Shown one piece after another: positions 8,247 to 16,334 of a stretch of DNA of 64,000 nucleotides (position 1 is its first letter; each line of letters starts with the position of its first letter). Source of the DNA: Actinomycetales bacterium Actino_02 (GTDB lineage: Bacteria; Actinomycetota; Actinomycetes; Propionibacteriales; Propionibacteriaceae). The translations under genes were made by a program, and so were the position numbers. Location: assembly GCA_001603275.1 (NCBI GenBank), contig LUYM01000028.1:62001-126000 (forward strand), in the 5' to 3' direction. Under the pieces are notes generated by a model, which had not been told where the DNA came from, did not search any database, and saw only the letters and a list, made by a program, of their open reading frames with translations.

Positions 8247-9335
8247 TCAGCCCTGCGGCGGGCCGAGCTGCGGATCGTCCGACGTGACCGCCCCTTCCCC
8301 TGAGGAGCCCTCGACCTGAAGCTCCATGCCGGCGACAAGGTGGCTGAGCCCGCGATGGTTGCGGGTCGGCGCCAAGAGCACCACGCTGGCCAGGACGAAG
8401 CCGAAGCCCAGCAGCGGAACCGGAATCGAGACATTGGCCACAGCCAGATAGCCACCGATGCCGAAGCAGAACTTGAGAAGCCGGGCCCACCCCGGCGCGA
8501 GCCGGACCGGTACCGGCTGGAGCTGGACCGCCGCCTCCCCCAGCGTCCGTCCGCGGGCGAGCACCCAGTAGCCCTCGACCAGTGCCGGGATCCCTGCGCC
8601 GAGTAGAAGGTCGGCCCACCGGGGCAGATCATCCAGCGACCAGCCCAGCAACATCGAACTGAACACTCGCCAGGCGACCGCCAGACTGGTCCCGATGAAG
8701 ACGATGGCCGCGAGGTCGACCACGATGCCGATCACGCGGCGGCCGAAGGTGACCCTGGTCACCCTGGCCGGCGGACGACGCCGCTGCAGAATCAGCACCA
8801 CCGGGATCGCCACCAGCGAACCGAGCAGCGCACCCAGGGTGTTCATCATCAGGTCGTCCACGTCGAAGACCCGATAGGCGCAGGGGTAGAAGCCCCAGAC
8901 TCCGGTCTTCTGGGTGAGCTCGATCAGCAACGAGATGACCGCACCGCAGCCGGTGGCCACAATCCAGCCACGCTTGACCAGCACTCGCAGGAAGTAGCCC
9001 AGCGGAGCGAACAGGACGATGTTGAACAGCACCTGGAGCAGTGCGCGGTTGTGCAACGGCGTCCGGCCGTCCTGGGCGATATCGGCGACGAACTGGAAGG
9101 GATGCAGCTGGGCACCGACGCAGTGGAAGTGACGCGTCTCCGGGAGTGGGATCAGGGTGTAGCTCCACAAGGCGGCCCCGTAGCAGGCAACAAGAACCAG
9201 CGTGACGAGGTCGAGGAAGCGGAGCCGTCCGTAGCGGCGGTAGCGGTAGATGGCGACCGGAAGGAAGGCGAGGAAGGCCAGCCCGAAGCCCACCAGAATC
9301 GCGACGACCGTACTTGGCCCGAACTGGCTCAGCAT
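8247..9335 (-). CDS. VanZ-RDD fusion membrane protein
   Basis: 362 residues and many transmembrane helices. The N-terminal half (about 40-185) is VanZ-like (FNIVLFAPLGYFL, ELTQ, YRVFDVDDLMMNTLGALLG). The C-terminal half (about 197-345) is an RDD domain (FGRRVIGIVVDLAAIVFIG, RGRTLGEAAVQLQPV, HRGLSHLVAG). VanZ-family proteins are linked to glycopeptide and cell-envelope phenotypes; RDD proteins include transporters and ion exchangers. The function of the fusion is not known to me. It may be co-transcribed with the LpqH-like lipoprotein 61 bp downstream. Confidence 0.85.
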   Translation of the reverse strand: MLSQFGPSTVVAILVGFGLAFLAFLPVAIYRYRRYGRLRFLDLVTLVLVACYGAALWSYTLIPLPETRHFHCVGAQLHPFQFVADIAQDGRTPLHNRALLQVLFNIVLFAPLGYFLRVLVKRGWIVATGCGAVISLLIELTQKTGVWGFYPCAYRVFDVDDLMMNTLGALLGSLVAIPVVLILQRRRPPARVTRVTFGRRVIGIVVDLAAIVFIGTSLAVAWRVFSSMLLGWSLDDLPRWADLLLGAGIPALVEGYWVLARGRTLGEAAVQLQPVPVRLAPGWARLLKFCFGIGGYLAVANVSIPVPLLGFGFVLASVVLLAPTRNHRGLSHLVAGMELQVEGSSGEGAVTSDDPQLGPPQG

Positions 9336-9416
9336 GGCCGCCTTCTTCGCACAACCACACGGTAGCCGGTTCGGCGCGCTCGTCCGGTGCGCCGCAGCTG
9401 GCTACGATCGGGAATC

Positions 9417-9863
9417 GTGTCCGTGCAACGAGTGATAGTGGCCACCGACGGCTCCTGCCTCGGCAACCCCGGCCCCGGCGGCTGGGCTTGGGCCTGCCCG
9501 GACGGACGTCAGGACTCCGGCGGCCATGCCGTCACCACCAACAATCTGATGGAGCTGCGCGCCGTCTACGAAGTGCTCGGCGCCCACCCAGCCAGCACTC
9601 CGCTACTGATTCAGGCCGACAGCCAGTACGTGATCAACATCTTCACCCGCTGGATTCGTGGCTGGGTGGCCCGCGGCTGGCTGACCGCCGATCGCAAGCC
9701 CGTCGCGAACCGGGAGGCGATCGAGATGATCGCTGATCGGCTGGCCGGACGCGATGTCGTGTGGGAACACGTCAAAGGCCATTCCGGGCACCCCCTCAAC
9801 GAACTGGTCGACGACCTGGCCCGCGCCCAGGCCACCGCGCTGCGCGACGCCGGGTCTCGCTGA
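9417..9863 (+). CDS. rnhA: Ribonuclease HI
   Basis: 148 residues. Degrades the RNA strand of RNA-DNA hybrids such as R-loops and primers. The metal-binding tetrad is D11 (ATDGSC), E46 (NNLMELRA), D68 (QADSQYV) and D132 (NELVDD), with the HVKGHSG loop His. No HBD or phosphatase fusion is present. GTG 9417 is preferred: TACGAT (9403-9408) ends 8 nt upstream and there is no Shine-Dalgarno sequence, which fits a leaderless transcript; a GTG at 9387 would add ten atypical residues. Confidence 0.93.
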   Translation: MSVQRVIVATDGSCLGNPGPGGWAWACPDGRQDSGGHAVTTNNLMELRAVYEVLGAHPASTPLLIQADSQYVINIFTRWIRGWVARGWLTADRKPVANREAIEMIADRLAGRDVVWEHVKGHSGHPLNELVDDLARAQATALRDAGSR

Positions 9864-9920
9864 GGACAGCAATCTGGTCGGCGAAGGCCAGGCCCTCCCC
9901 GTCCGCGGTAACGTGAGCCG

Positions 9921-10754
9921 GTGCGATCCGAGTCCCGCGACCAGCTCAGCAGGGCCTGGGAAGACGCCTTGTCAGGGGTGAATGGGCCGGTCGGACTACA
10001 GCTGAGAGCGTCCGGAGCTGTGATCGCTCAGCGGCAGCCGAGTCAGCCTCACTACGCCGCGAGCACCATGAAGCTGGCCGTGCTCGGCGCCCTGCTGCGC
10101 GCCGAGTCAGCGGGCAGCCTCCCCCATCGGCTGGTGGTCACCAATGACTTCACCTCGGCCGCAGGCGGACGGTTCCAGATCGCCCAGAGCGATGACCAGG
10201 ACGACCTCACCTGGTCGTGCCTGGGCCGACCAGTGGACGTCGATCAGCTGGCTGAGCGGATGATCGTCCTGTCGTCCAACCTGGCCACCGACCTGCTGCT
10301 CGAGCAGCTCGGCCTGCCGGCCGTCGACCGGCTGCTGGACAGAGCCGGACTGACCGACCAGGTGGTGGTGCAGCGACTGATCGGTGATTCCCGGGCCGAG
10401 GACCGCGGGATCACCAACACGGTCACGGCCGCGGGGCTGGCCCGCCTGTTCGAGGCACTCACCGACGGCTCGCTTCTCGGCGAGGCCTGCGCGGCGATTG
10501 CCACCCGCATCCTGGCCGGACAAACCCATCTGAGCATGATCCCGGCCGGGCTGCCGGCCGGGACCTGGAGCGCCAGCAAGGGCGGCTGGGTCGACGGGGT
10601 CAATCACGACGTCGCCCTCATTCGTCCAGAATCGGCCCCCGACTACATCCTGGCCATCTGCACCAGCACCGGACTCAGCCACGATGCGGGCTGCGCTCTG
10701 GTCGCCGAACTGAGCCGCATCACCTGGGAGCACTGGATTCAATGGCACAGCTAG
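9921..10754 (+). CDS. Cytoplasmic serine hydrolase of the class A beta-lactamase/PBP fold
   Basis: 277 residues with the penicillin-recognising triads: S48-T-M-K51 (SxxK), S118-S-N120 (SxN) and K220-G-G (KTG equivalent, unusual Gly for Thr/Ser). There is no signal peptide or lipobox, so it would act in the cytosol, unlike a resistance beta-lactamase. It overlaps the next gene, a dipeptide epimerase, by 13 nt. A peptidase or esterase role in murein-peptide recycling is therefore likely, but inferred. The start is probably leaderless: TAACGT (9909-9914) lies 6 nt before GTG 9921. Confidence 0.82.
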   Translation: MRSESRDQLSRAWEDALSGVNGPVGLQLRASGAVIAQRQPSQPHYAASTMKLAVLGALLRAESAGSLPHRLVVTNDFTSAAGGRFQIAQSDDQDDLTWSCLGRPVDVDQLAERMIVLSSNLATDLLLEQLGLPAVDRLLDRAGLTDQVVVQRLIGDSRAEDRGITNTVTAAGLARLFEALTDGSLLGEACAAIATRILAGQTHLSMIPAGLPAGTWSASKGGWVDGVNHDVALIRPESAPDYILAICTSTGLSHDAGCALVAELSRITWEHWIQWHS

Positions 10755-11851
10755 TCGAGATCGCGATCGCCCCGCTCACCCGTCCCCTGCACACCGAGTT
10801 CGTCACCGCGCTGCGCCGGACCGGCTTCGTGTACAGCATCGCGGTCCGGCTGACCGATTCGGACGGGGTCGTCGGCTGGGGCGAAGCACCGCAGATCTGG
10901 CGGGTCACCGGAGAGTCACTGGCCAGCATCGAGGCCTGCGTGCTGGGCCCGCTGGCCGACGCCCTGCTCGGGCTCGAGCTGGACGATGCCGCCGGAATTG
11001 CCGCCATCCTGGACGGTGCCGTGGCCGGAAACACAGGGGCCCGGGCGGCCTGCGAGATCGCAGCCCACGACCTGGTGGCCCGTCGCAACGCGCAGTCACT
11101 GGCCCAGAGCCTGGGGGCGACCGTCACCGAGGTCACCACCGATGTGACCATGGCCGCCGCCACCGCTCCGGGTGCGGTCGATGTGGCTCCCGCCGGCTTC
11201 ACCGAGGTCAAGGTGAAGGTCGGTCTGGATCCCGACGACATCGATCGGGTGATCCGGATTCATCAGAACTCGGCCGTGCCGCTGTCGATCCGGGTCGACG
11301 CCAATCAGGCCTGGGATGTCTCCACCGCCACCACCGCGGTGACTGCCTGGCTGGCGGCCGGGGTCGACCTCGGCTTCCTGGAGCAGCCACTGCCGGCCTG
11401 GGACCTGGCCGGGTTGGCGGAGCTCCGTCGCCGGATCCCGACCCCGATCGTGGTGGACGAATCCGTCTTCTCGATCCACGACCTGCGCCGGACGATCGAC
11501 GCCGCAGCGGCCGACATCGTCAACATCAAGCTCGCAAAGTGCGGCGGCCTGCGGCCCGGCCTGGCCATGGCCGAACTTGCGAAATCCGCCGGGCTAGGAG
11601 TGATGGTTGGTTCCATGATGGAGTCCGAGCTCGGCGTGAGTGCGGCGGCCTCCCTGGCCGCCGTGATCGGCCCCGAGCAAACCCATGACCTGGACGCGGC
11701 CTGGTGGTCGATCGATCCAGCCACCGATCCCGAGGGCCCCTATCGCGGGCCGAAGTTCCGGCTGTGGGCCGAGCCCGGCCTGAGTGTGGCAGCGAACCGG
11801 ATCGGTGCTGATCTCGGCGCGTGGACGGCTCGCCAAGTGCTGGAACCGTAA
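10742..11851 (+). CDS. Dipeptide epimerase, enolase superfamily (L-Ala-D/L-Glu epimerase type)
   Basis: 369 residues, muconate-lactonizing subgroup of the enolase superfamily. Catalytic lysines lie in K157-V-K159 and K263; metal ligands are D186 (RVDANQAW), E214 (LEQPL) and D239 (VVDES). The C-terminal D316-L-D318 motif is typical of L-Ala-D/L-Glu epimerases, which convert the murein-derived dipeptide so that it can be hydrolysed. Other dipeptide specificities or o-succinylbenzoate synthase are less likely. Its start lies within the 3' end of the serine hydrolase gene, so the two are translationally coupled. Confidence 0.85.
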   Translation: MAQLVEIAIAPLTRPLHTEFVTALRRTGFVYSIAVRLTDSDGVVGWGEAPQIWRVTGESLASIEACVLGPLADALLGLELDDAAGIAAILDGAVAGNTGARAACEIAAHDLVARRNAQSLAQSLGATVTEVTTDVTMAAATAPGAVDVAPAGFTEVKVKVGLDPDDIDRVIRIHQNSAVPLSIRVDANQAWDVSTATTAVTAWLAAGVDLGFLEQPLPAWDLAGLAELRRRIPTPIVVDESVFSIHDLRRTIDAAAADIVNIKLAKCGGLRPGLAMAELAKSAGLGVMVGSMMESELGVSAAASLAAVIGPEQTHDLDAAWWSIDPATDPEGPYRGPKFRLWAEPGLSVAANRIGADLGAWTARQVLEP

Positions 11852-11920
11852 CCGAATCGTGGTGGCGTCAGGTGAGTCGGGCGACCCGCAGCAGGTGATG
11901 AATTGCTTAGGATCGTCTGC

Positions 11921-12010
11921 GTGCTCCACTACGGCGAACCAAGACCGGCTGCCGGTCCGTCCATCGACGTGACCGAGGCTTCAGGTTCGCCAACCCGGTC
12001 CGTCCGGTGA
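11921..12010 (+). CDS. Leaderless uORF overlapping the tetR start
   Basis: A 29-codon ORF beginning VLHYGEPRPAAG and ending SPTRSVR. GTG 11921 lies 7 nt after TAGGAT (11908-11913). Its TGA (12008-12010) overlaps the GTG of the TetR gene (12007) as GTGA, the arrangement of translational coupling. The tetR start has no visible Shine-Dalgarno sequence of its own, so its translation may depend on the uORF. The peptide matches nothing I recognise. Confidence 0.45.
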   Translation: MLHYGEPRPAAGPSIDVTEASGSPTRSVR

Positions 12011-12627
12011 GACCCCCGGCAACCCCAGACCAGCGAAAGGTCCGCGGCGAAGCACGCCGCGATCGGATCCTGGCGGTCGCCACAGTGCATTTCGGGCGGC
12101 GCGGCTATGAGGGCGCCCGCTTGGTCGATATCGCGGCCGAGGCCGGGGTCACTGATGCCGGACTGCTGCACCACTTCCCGACCAAGCGAGGGCTGTTCGA
12201 CGCGGTTGTTGCGCGTCGCTCACACACGTACGCAGCCATGTGGAACCCCGCGATCGTTACCGCCCGGCAGATGTTCGATGCCTACATTGCCTCGGTCCGT
12301 GCCGCCGCGGAGGATCGGGATCTCGCCCGCTTCCGAGGCTCGTTGTCCGCCGCTGCGCAGCTGGAAGGCCACCCCGCCGAAGGTCACCTGGCCGGCCAAC
12401 TCGACCAAGCCCTGGCCGGCCTCGTGCCGTTCCTCGAAGGCTGCCGGGACCGCGGTGAGCTGCGTGCGGATCTGAACGCCACCCAGGTCGTCCTCGAAGT
12501 TCTGGCGATGAATAGCGGGCTGCGGGAGCTGTGGCTGCAACTCCCCGAGCGCGTGGACTACCCGAACGCGCTTGCCGTCGCAGTTGACGGCATCTACGAG
12601 CGGATTCGGGCCTCGAGCGGCGAGTAG
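12007..12627 (+). CDS. TetR-family transcriptional regulator
   Basis: 206 residues. The N-terminal helix-turn-helix (about 18-62: RRDRILAVATVHFGRRGYEGARLVDIAAEAGVTDAGLLHHFPTKRGLFDAV) is typical; the C-terminal ligand domain (about 75-200) is helical and not assignable to a ligand. No divergent target is adjacent: upstream is the epimerase on the same strand and downstream is tRNA-Arg on the other. Expression may be autoregulated through the promoter at 11908. Confidence 0.9.
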   Translation: MRPPATPDQRKVRGEARRDRILAVATVHFGRRGYEGARLVDIAAEAGVTDAGLLHHFPTKRGLFDAVVARRSHTYAAMWNPAIVTARQMFDAYIASVRAAAEDRDLARFRGSLSAAAQLEGHPAEGHLAGQLDQALAGLVPFLEGCRDRGELRADLNATQVVLEVLAMNSGLRELWLQLPERVDYPNALAVAVDGIYERIRASSGE

Positions 12628-12636
12628 TCCCAACCG

Positions 12637-12709
12637 CGCCCCCGCCAGGACTCGAACCTGGGACCGACAGATTAGAAGGCTGCTGCTCTATCCGCTGAGC
12701 TACGGGGGC
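12637..12709 (-). tRNA. tRNA-Arg (TCT)
   Basis: 73 nt. The acceptor stem GCCCCCG/CGGGGGC is perfect, the D arm is GCTC...GAGC, the anticodon loop CTTCTAA reads TCT, and the T arm is CCAGG-TTCGAGT-CCTGG. The 31-39 position of the anticodon stem is a C-T mismatch. CCA is not encoded. Confidence 0.95.
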
Positions 12710-12810
12710 CGAACTCGTGCGAGCTAGATGCTATCTCGCCGAGGTCCCCGCTCCCCCATCGCCGCCGCGGCCGGCCCTCCGCGGCCAGCCCGGCTCCCTG
12801 TAGCAGGACG

Positions 12811-12845
12811 CCGCAGAAAATGGGGACAGTCCCCTTTTTCTGCGG
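12811..12845. repeat. REP-like near-perfect palindrome (GGGGACAGTCCCC core)
   Basis: Two 17-nt arms (CCGCAGAAAATGGGGAC and its complement, one mismatch) around a single central base. The GGGGAC..GTCCCC core recurs at 24.9, 25.6 and 31.2 kb. Such short palindromes resemble REP sequences mobilised by RAYT transposases; none is in the window. Its A- and T-rich outer arms could also act as a bidirectional terminator between tRNA-Arg and the symporter gene. Confidence 0.6.
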
Positions 12846-12858
12846 GCAGCCGAGCCCG

Positions 12859-14229
12859 CTAAAGAAGCTGCCCTCGCTCTCTCAGGTCAGCCACGATCTG
12901 GGAGTAGAAGGCCTCGTCAATCCGGTACTTGCGGCGGTAGATCAGATAGCTGATCAGAATCAGCACGGCCGGCAGGATCAGCATTCCGGCTTTGATGGTG
13001 AATAGCCCGGCCGGTGACGTGGCCGCCGGGAGATCCGGGTTCACGCCGGCGAACACGATCCCCACGGCGACGATCTGGGTGGACAGTGCAGCCCCGACCT
13101 TGTTGATGAACGGTTGCAGGGCGAAGGTGACCGCGGTGTTGCGCCGTCCAAGCTTCCAATGTCCGTATTCGATGGTGTCGGTGAGGAACACCAGCATCAG
13201 CAAGGTGATGAAAGCGTCACCCACGAAGATCAACAGCCCGGCTACCGCGATGAAGGCGATGCTGGTCGGGCTGAAGAAGAAGACCACATAGCCGATCAGG
13301 ATCAGGCCGATCGAGAGGCTGTACAACCGGGCCCGGGAAAACCGGCGACTCAGCATCGGGAAGATCGCGTAGCCGAGCAGCTGGCTGGCCACCAGCACCG
13401 CTCCAAACGGTGAGTACATGCCCTCGTCGCCGTAGACGTACTTGAAGTAGTAGGTGCCGAAGGTGGTGGTGGTCAGGTAACCGGTCATGAACAGCACCAT
13501 GGCGATGGCCGTCCACAGCAGCTGGTCGTTGCCGAATACGGCCCGGACCAAGTCGCGCACCGTGGTCCGCTCCTGCGCAACGGCCAACTGCGGCTCCTTC
13601 ACCCCGATCAGGGTGACCAGCTGTCCGATCAGCATGATCACCACGATCGCTACGGCGAAGATCGTCCAGGCAGGCACCGCACCGGCGATCGGCTCCAGCG
13701 CCTTGGTCACCGGGATGACGGCGACCACGACCACAAACAGGCCAACGGTTGCAAAGATCTTGGCGATGGCCCCGAAGCTCTCCCGCTTCTTCTGGTCGAC
13801 GGTGAGTGCCGGCAGCAGCGCCCAATAGGGGATGTCGTTGGCCGTCCAGGACAGGCTCCAGGCCAGATAGATCAGCGCGAACCCGACTACGAAGCCCACG
13901 CCCCGCGCACCGAAGTCGGTGAACATCAGCACGGTGAAGATGGCCGAGGCCACCACCCCGATTGCGATCCAGGGCTTGTACTGGCCCCAGCGAGTGCGGG
14001 TGTTGTCGACGATCGCACCCATCACGATGTCGGCGACCGCGTCGAAGAGCCGGGCGATCAGGATCAGCGAGCTGGCCCACAGGAACTCCTCCTTCGACGG
14101 CCGGAGCACGTCGCTGAGGAAGAAGACCAAATACATGCTGACCAGGGTGTAGACCATGTCCCGACCGACAGTGCCGACACCGAAGGTCCACTTGTTGCGC
14201 CGATCGACGACACTGAGCGGCTCACTCAT
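12859..14229 (-). CDS. GPH-family glycoside:cation symporter
   Basis: 456 residues and about 12 transmembrane helices. Family marks include the N-terminal FGVGTVGRDMVYTLVSMYLVFFLSDVL, an aspartate-bearing helix region (ADIVMGAIVDNTRTRWGQYKPW) and DIPYWALLPALT, as in MelB/XylP-type sodium or proton sugar symporters. The ATG at 14229 overlaps the stop codon of the GH1 gene upstream by one base (TGATG), so importer and hydrolase are coupled: a beta-glycoside would be taken up and then cleaved. Confidence 0.92.
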   Translation of the reverse strand: MSEPLSVVDRRNKWTFGVGTVGRDMVYTLVSMYLVFFLSDVLRPSKEEFLWASSLILIARLFDAVADIVMGAIVDNTRTRWGQYKPWIAIGVVASAIFTVLMFTDFGARGVGFVVGFALIYLAWSLSWTANDIPYWALLPALTVDQKKRESFGAIAKIFATVGLFVVVVAVIPVTKALEPIAGAVPAWTIFAVAIVVIMLIGQLVTLIGVKEPQLAVAQERTTVRDLVRAVFGNDQLLWTAIAMVLFMTGYLTTTTFGTYYFKYVYGDEGMYSPFGAVLVASQLLGYAIFPMLSRRFSRARLYSLSIGLILIGYVVFFFSPTSIAFIAVAGLLIFVGDAFITLLMLVFLTDTIEYGHWKLGRRNTAVTFALQPFINKVGAALSTQIVAVGIVFAGVNPDLPAATSPAGLFTIKAGMLILPAVLILISYLIYRRKYRIDEAFYSQIVADLRERGQLL

Positions 14230-15509
14230 CAGGCTCCCTTGTTGGTCGGGTAGGTCTGGCCGGCCACCCAGCGCCCATAGGCGGCTGCGGTGACCCCGTG
14301 ATGGGCGATGATGTCGGCGAAGAAGCGCCCGGACTCCTTCACCGTGCGCTTCTGGGTCGGGTAGTCGGTGTGGACGATCCCGAACCGGGCCGATTCGCCT
14401 TCGACCCACTCCCAGTTGTCGGTGAAACACCAGTGGTAGTAGCGCTGGATCGGCAGATCGCTGGCCGCGATCTGAGCCAGGTGCTCGTACAGATAGCGGG
14501 ACCGGAAGGAGTCGGAGTTGTCGCAGGTGCCGTTCTCGGTGATGTAGAGCGGCGACGGGTAGGCCGCATGCACCCAGCGGCACACCTCGATCAGCCCGGC
14601 CGGATAGATCTCCCAACCCAGGTCGTTCAGGTCGACATCGGCGGCCACGCCGTCCCCGACCGAGCGCACGGTGCTGCGGGTGTAGTAGTTCACTCCCTGG
14701 AAGTCGTAGTAGCGGCCCGGACGCACACCCCGCGGCCGCCGGAACGGCAGCCGGAACTGGCCGGTGTTCATCGCGTGCAGCTGGGCTCGCTGGAACAGGT
14801 AGTCGGTGAGCCGGGCCGAGAACCGATGCCATGGATTGCCTGGGTTGGCCGGGGCGAATACCCGCAGGTGGGAGGCCGAGCCGACCTTGGCTTCGGGCTG
14901 CAGCCGGTGAATCAGCAGGTAGGCCCGAATGTGGGCGTGAGCCAGCGCCGACATCACCGACAATGTCCGGCGCAGCGAGTGCTCGCCGGGCGGCCAGTCG
15001 CCGAACAGGTAGCTATTGGTGGCATACACATTGGGCTCGTTGATGGGAATCCACTCAGTCACCCACGGACCCAACTCGGTGACCAGCTTGGCAACCAGCC
15101 GATCGAAGCGGTCCAAAGTCGCCGGGTTCAGCCACCCGCCGTCCTCGGCCAGCCAGCCCGGGAGGTTGAAGTGGTGCAGCGTGACCAGGGGACGCACCCC
15201 CGCGGCGACCAGGCCGGCCACTTCGTCGCGGTAGTGCGCGATGGCGTTCTCGTCCCACACGCCAGGGGACTGCTCCACCCGGGCCCACTCGATACCCATC
15301 CGGTAATGCCGGATGCCGAGTTCGGCCAGCAGAGCGGTGTCCTCAGCGACTCGCTCCCAGTGCCCGGACGCCCGAGACGGCGTCGAACCGTCACTGATGC
15401 GCCCGGCCGCGGCCCAACGGTGCCAGTTGGTGTCGACGTCGCCACCCTCGATCTGGGTGGCCGCCGTGGCCACGCCCAGTTCGCAACCGGCCAGCTCAAA
15501 TACGTCCAT
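14229..15509 (-). CDS. GH1 beta-glycosidase
   Basis: 426 residues, glycoside hydrolase family 1. Acid/base E158 in IPINEPN and nucleophile E325 in YITENGT; LHHFNLPGWL and WCFTDNWEWVEG are also conserved. It is shorter and more divergent than the other GH1 enzyme in the window, so a different aglycone or sugar preference is likely. It has no signal peptide. It is the first gene of a two-gene operon with the GPH symporter; a possible -10 TAGCGT lies near 15539-15544 on the minus strand. Confidence 0.93.
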   Translation of the reverse strand: MDVFELAGCELGVATAATQIEGGDVDTNWHRWAAAGRISDGSTPSRASGHWERVAEDTALLAELGIRHYRMGIEWARVEQSPGVWDENAIAHYRDEVAGLVAAGVRPLVTLHHFNLPGWLAEDGGWLNPATLDRFDRLVAKLVTELGPWVTEWIPINEPNVYATNSYLFGDWPPGEHSLRRTLSVMSALAHAHIRAYLLIHRLQPEAKVGSASHLRVFAPANPGNPWHRFSARLTDYLFQRAQLHAMNTGQFRLPFRRPRGVRPGRYYDFQGVNYYTRSTVRSVGDGVAADVDLNDLGWEIYPAGLIEVCRWVHAAYPSPLYITENGTCDNSDSFRSRYLYEHLAQIAASDLPIQRYYHWCFTDNWEWVEGESARFGIVHTDYPTQKRTVKESGRFFADIIAHHGVTAAAYGRWVAGQTYPTNKGA

Positions 15510-15619
15510 ATCGCTGCCTATCCTGCGGATTCACCGCGACGCTATCGCAGCCGGGCGGTCCGTGGCCGGACCTCACCCGGACAACTTCTGGACGCGCCGA
15601 GGATTTCGGTGCGCCGAGT

Positions 15620-15649
15620 TTGCATTCTGGATTGCATTTGGGCTAACGT
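15620..15649 (+). promoter_or_regulatory. Sigma-70-type promoter for a small ORF
   Basis: TTGCAT (15620-15625), an 18-nt spacer and TAACGT (15644-15649). The predicted start near 15656 gives a leader of about 33 nt before the small ORF at 15689. A second TTGCAT copy lies at 15632-15637 within the spacer. Confidence 0.5.
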
Positions 15650-15688
15650 TGCCGACGCACGCCACAGTGATGAAAGGAGGTCGGCTAG

Positions 15689-15784
15689 ATGGTGTTGATG
15701 ATCAACAGAGGTTGGACGGGCTACCCCACAACCGCAGTCGCCGACCTCATCGGCGTGACCGCTGGCAGCGCTCAGCAGCGCTGA
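15689..15784 (+). CDS. 31-codon small ORF with strong ribosome-binding site, unknown
   Basis: Begins MVLMINRGWTGYPTTAVADL and ends GSAQQR. It has a consensus promoter upstream and AAAGGAGG 8 nt before the ATG, the strongest Shine-Dalgarno sequence in this part of the window. Its stop codon lies in the 3' arm of a hairpin (15766-15783, 7 bp), and a second hairpin, GTCCCT-GCT-AGGGAC, follows at 15790-15804. It may be a genuine small protein or a leader peptide for the gene at 15954. The middle segment faintly resembles the start of a helix-turn-helix, so it could also be a remnant. Confidence 0.45.
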   Translation: MVLMINRGWTGYPTTAVADLIGVTAGSAQQR

Positions 15785-15953
15785 AAACGGTCCCTGCTAG
15801 GGACGATACCCACTTTGCCAGGCCACTCGCTGGTTCCTGTGCAGCCAATCCACGTTACTTCGGCTTGATGACGCCGTCGCAATAAGTCGACGTTTCCATG
15901 CGCATTCTTCAATGCGCTTTGCCATGCCCAAAAACAACCTCAAAGGCACAACT

Positions 15954-16202
15954 ATGTCAATTGTCAGCGATTCCACCCATCCGCCCACTATCGCGGCCCG
16001 CCGCAGCGTGGTCTACGTGATCGGACAGTTTGGCGCGTCCCTGTTCGCCTGGGCGCAGCGCACCGCGGCCGATCACGAGTTCCGACGCACCGTCGAGCGG
16101 GAGCGGGCCGTCCGGGCCCATGAGCTGCGTCGGGAGCTGGCCGAGGCCGAGTACCAGCGAGCCATGGTGCTGCCCCAGCTGCGGGCGAGCCATCTGCGGT
16201 GA
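15954..16202 (+). CDS. Hypothetical small protein
   Basis: 82 residues from ATG 15954 (AAAGG lies 10 nt upstream). A hydrophobic stretch (VVYVIGQFGASLFAWA, about 22-37) is followed by a highly charged helical tail rich in Arg and Glu (RTVERERAVRAHELRRELAEAEYQ). I do not recognise the family. It sits between the small ORF at 15689 and the ethanolamine permease, and the terminator at 16296 would end its transcript. Confidence 0.5.
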   Translation: MSIVSDSTHPPTIAARRSVVYVIGQFGASLFAWAQRTAADHEFRRTVERERAVRAHELRRELAEAEYQRAMVLPQLRASHLR

Positions 16203-16233
16203 GCCGCAGATGTTACGAAGTACGCACCTGCGG

Positions 16234-16247
16234 TAACGAGGTCGTTA
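16234..16247. promoter_or_regulatory. Perfect 6-2-6 inverted repeat, candidate operator
   Basis: TAACGA-GG-TCGTTA, about 40-50 bp upstream of a TAGCGT -10 candidate (16287-16292) for the ethanolamine permease. It could bind a dimeric regulator; none is encoded nearby. Confidence 0.35.
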
Positions 16248-16295
16248 ACGGCCTCGGACAAGGCATCTCTCCTGGCCAGACGGGTCTAGCGTCCA

Positions 16296-16334
16296 AGAAT
16301 CGGCGTCGATACATCGGCGCCGATTCTGCTTTTT
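16296..16334 (+). terminator. Intrinsic terminator in the permease leader
   Basis: A perfect 10-bp stem, AGAATCGGCG (16296-16305) with CGCCGATTCT (16318-16327), and a 12-nt loop, followed by GC and five Ts (16330-16334). It lies only 26 nt before the permease ATG, so no promoter fits after it. Either it ends transcripts of the upstream small gene while the permease is transcribed from the TAGCGT promoter (start near 16299, which would remove part of the 5' arm), or it is an attenuator. Confidence 0.75.

Noticed and set aside
9921-10754. Secreted class A beta-lactamase (antibiotic resistance)
   Set aside because: No signal peptide or lipobox, an atypical KGG motif and coupling to a dipeptide epimerase gene argue for a cytosolic housekeeping role.
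12859-14832. A 657-codon version of the symporter gene
   Set aside because: The N-terminal 201 codons are an out-of-frame shadow of the GH1 gene; the ATG at 14229 gives the normal family length.
14298-15698. A 466-codon plus-strand frame opposite the second GH1 gene
   Set aside because: Shadow of a clear GH1 gene; composition is typical of antisense frames in GC-rich DNA.
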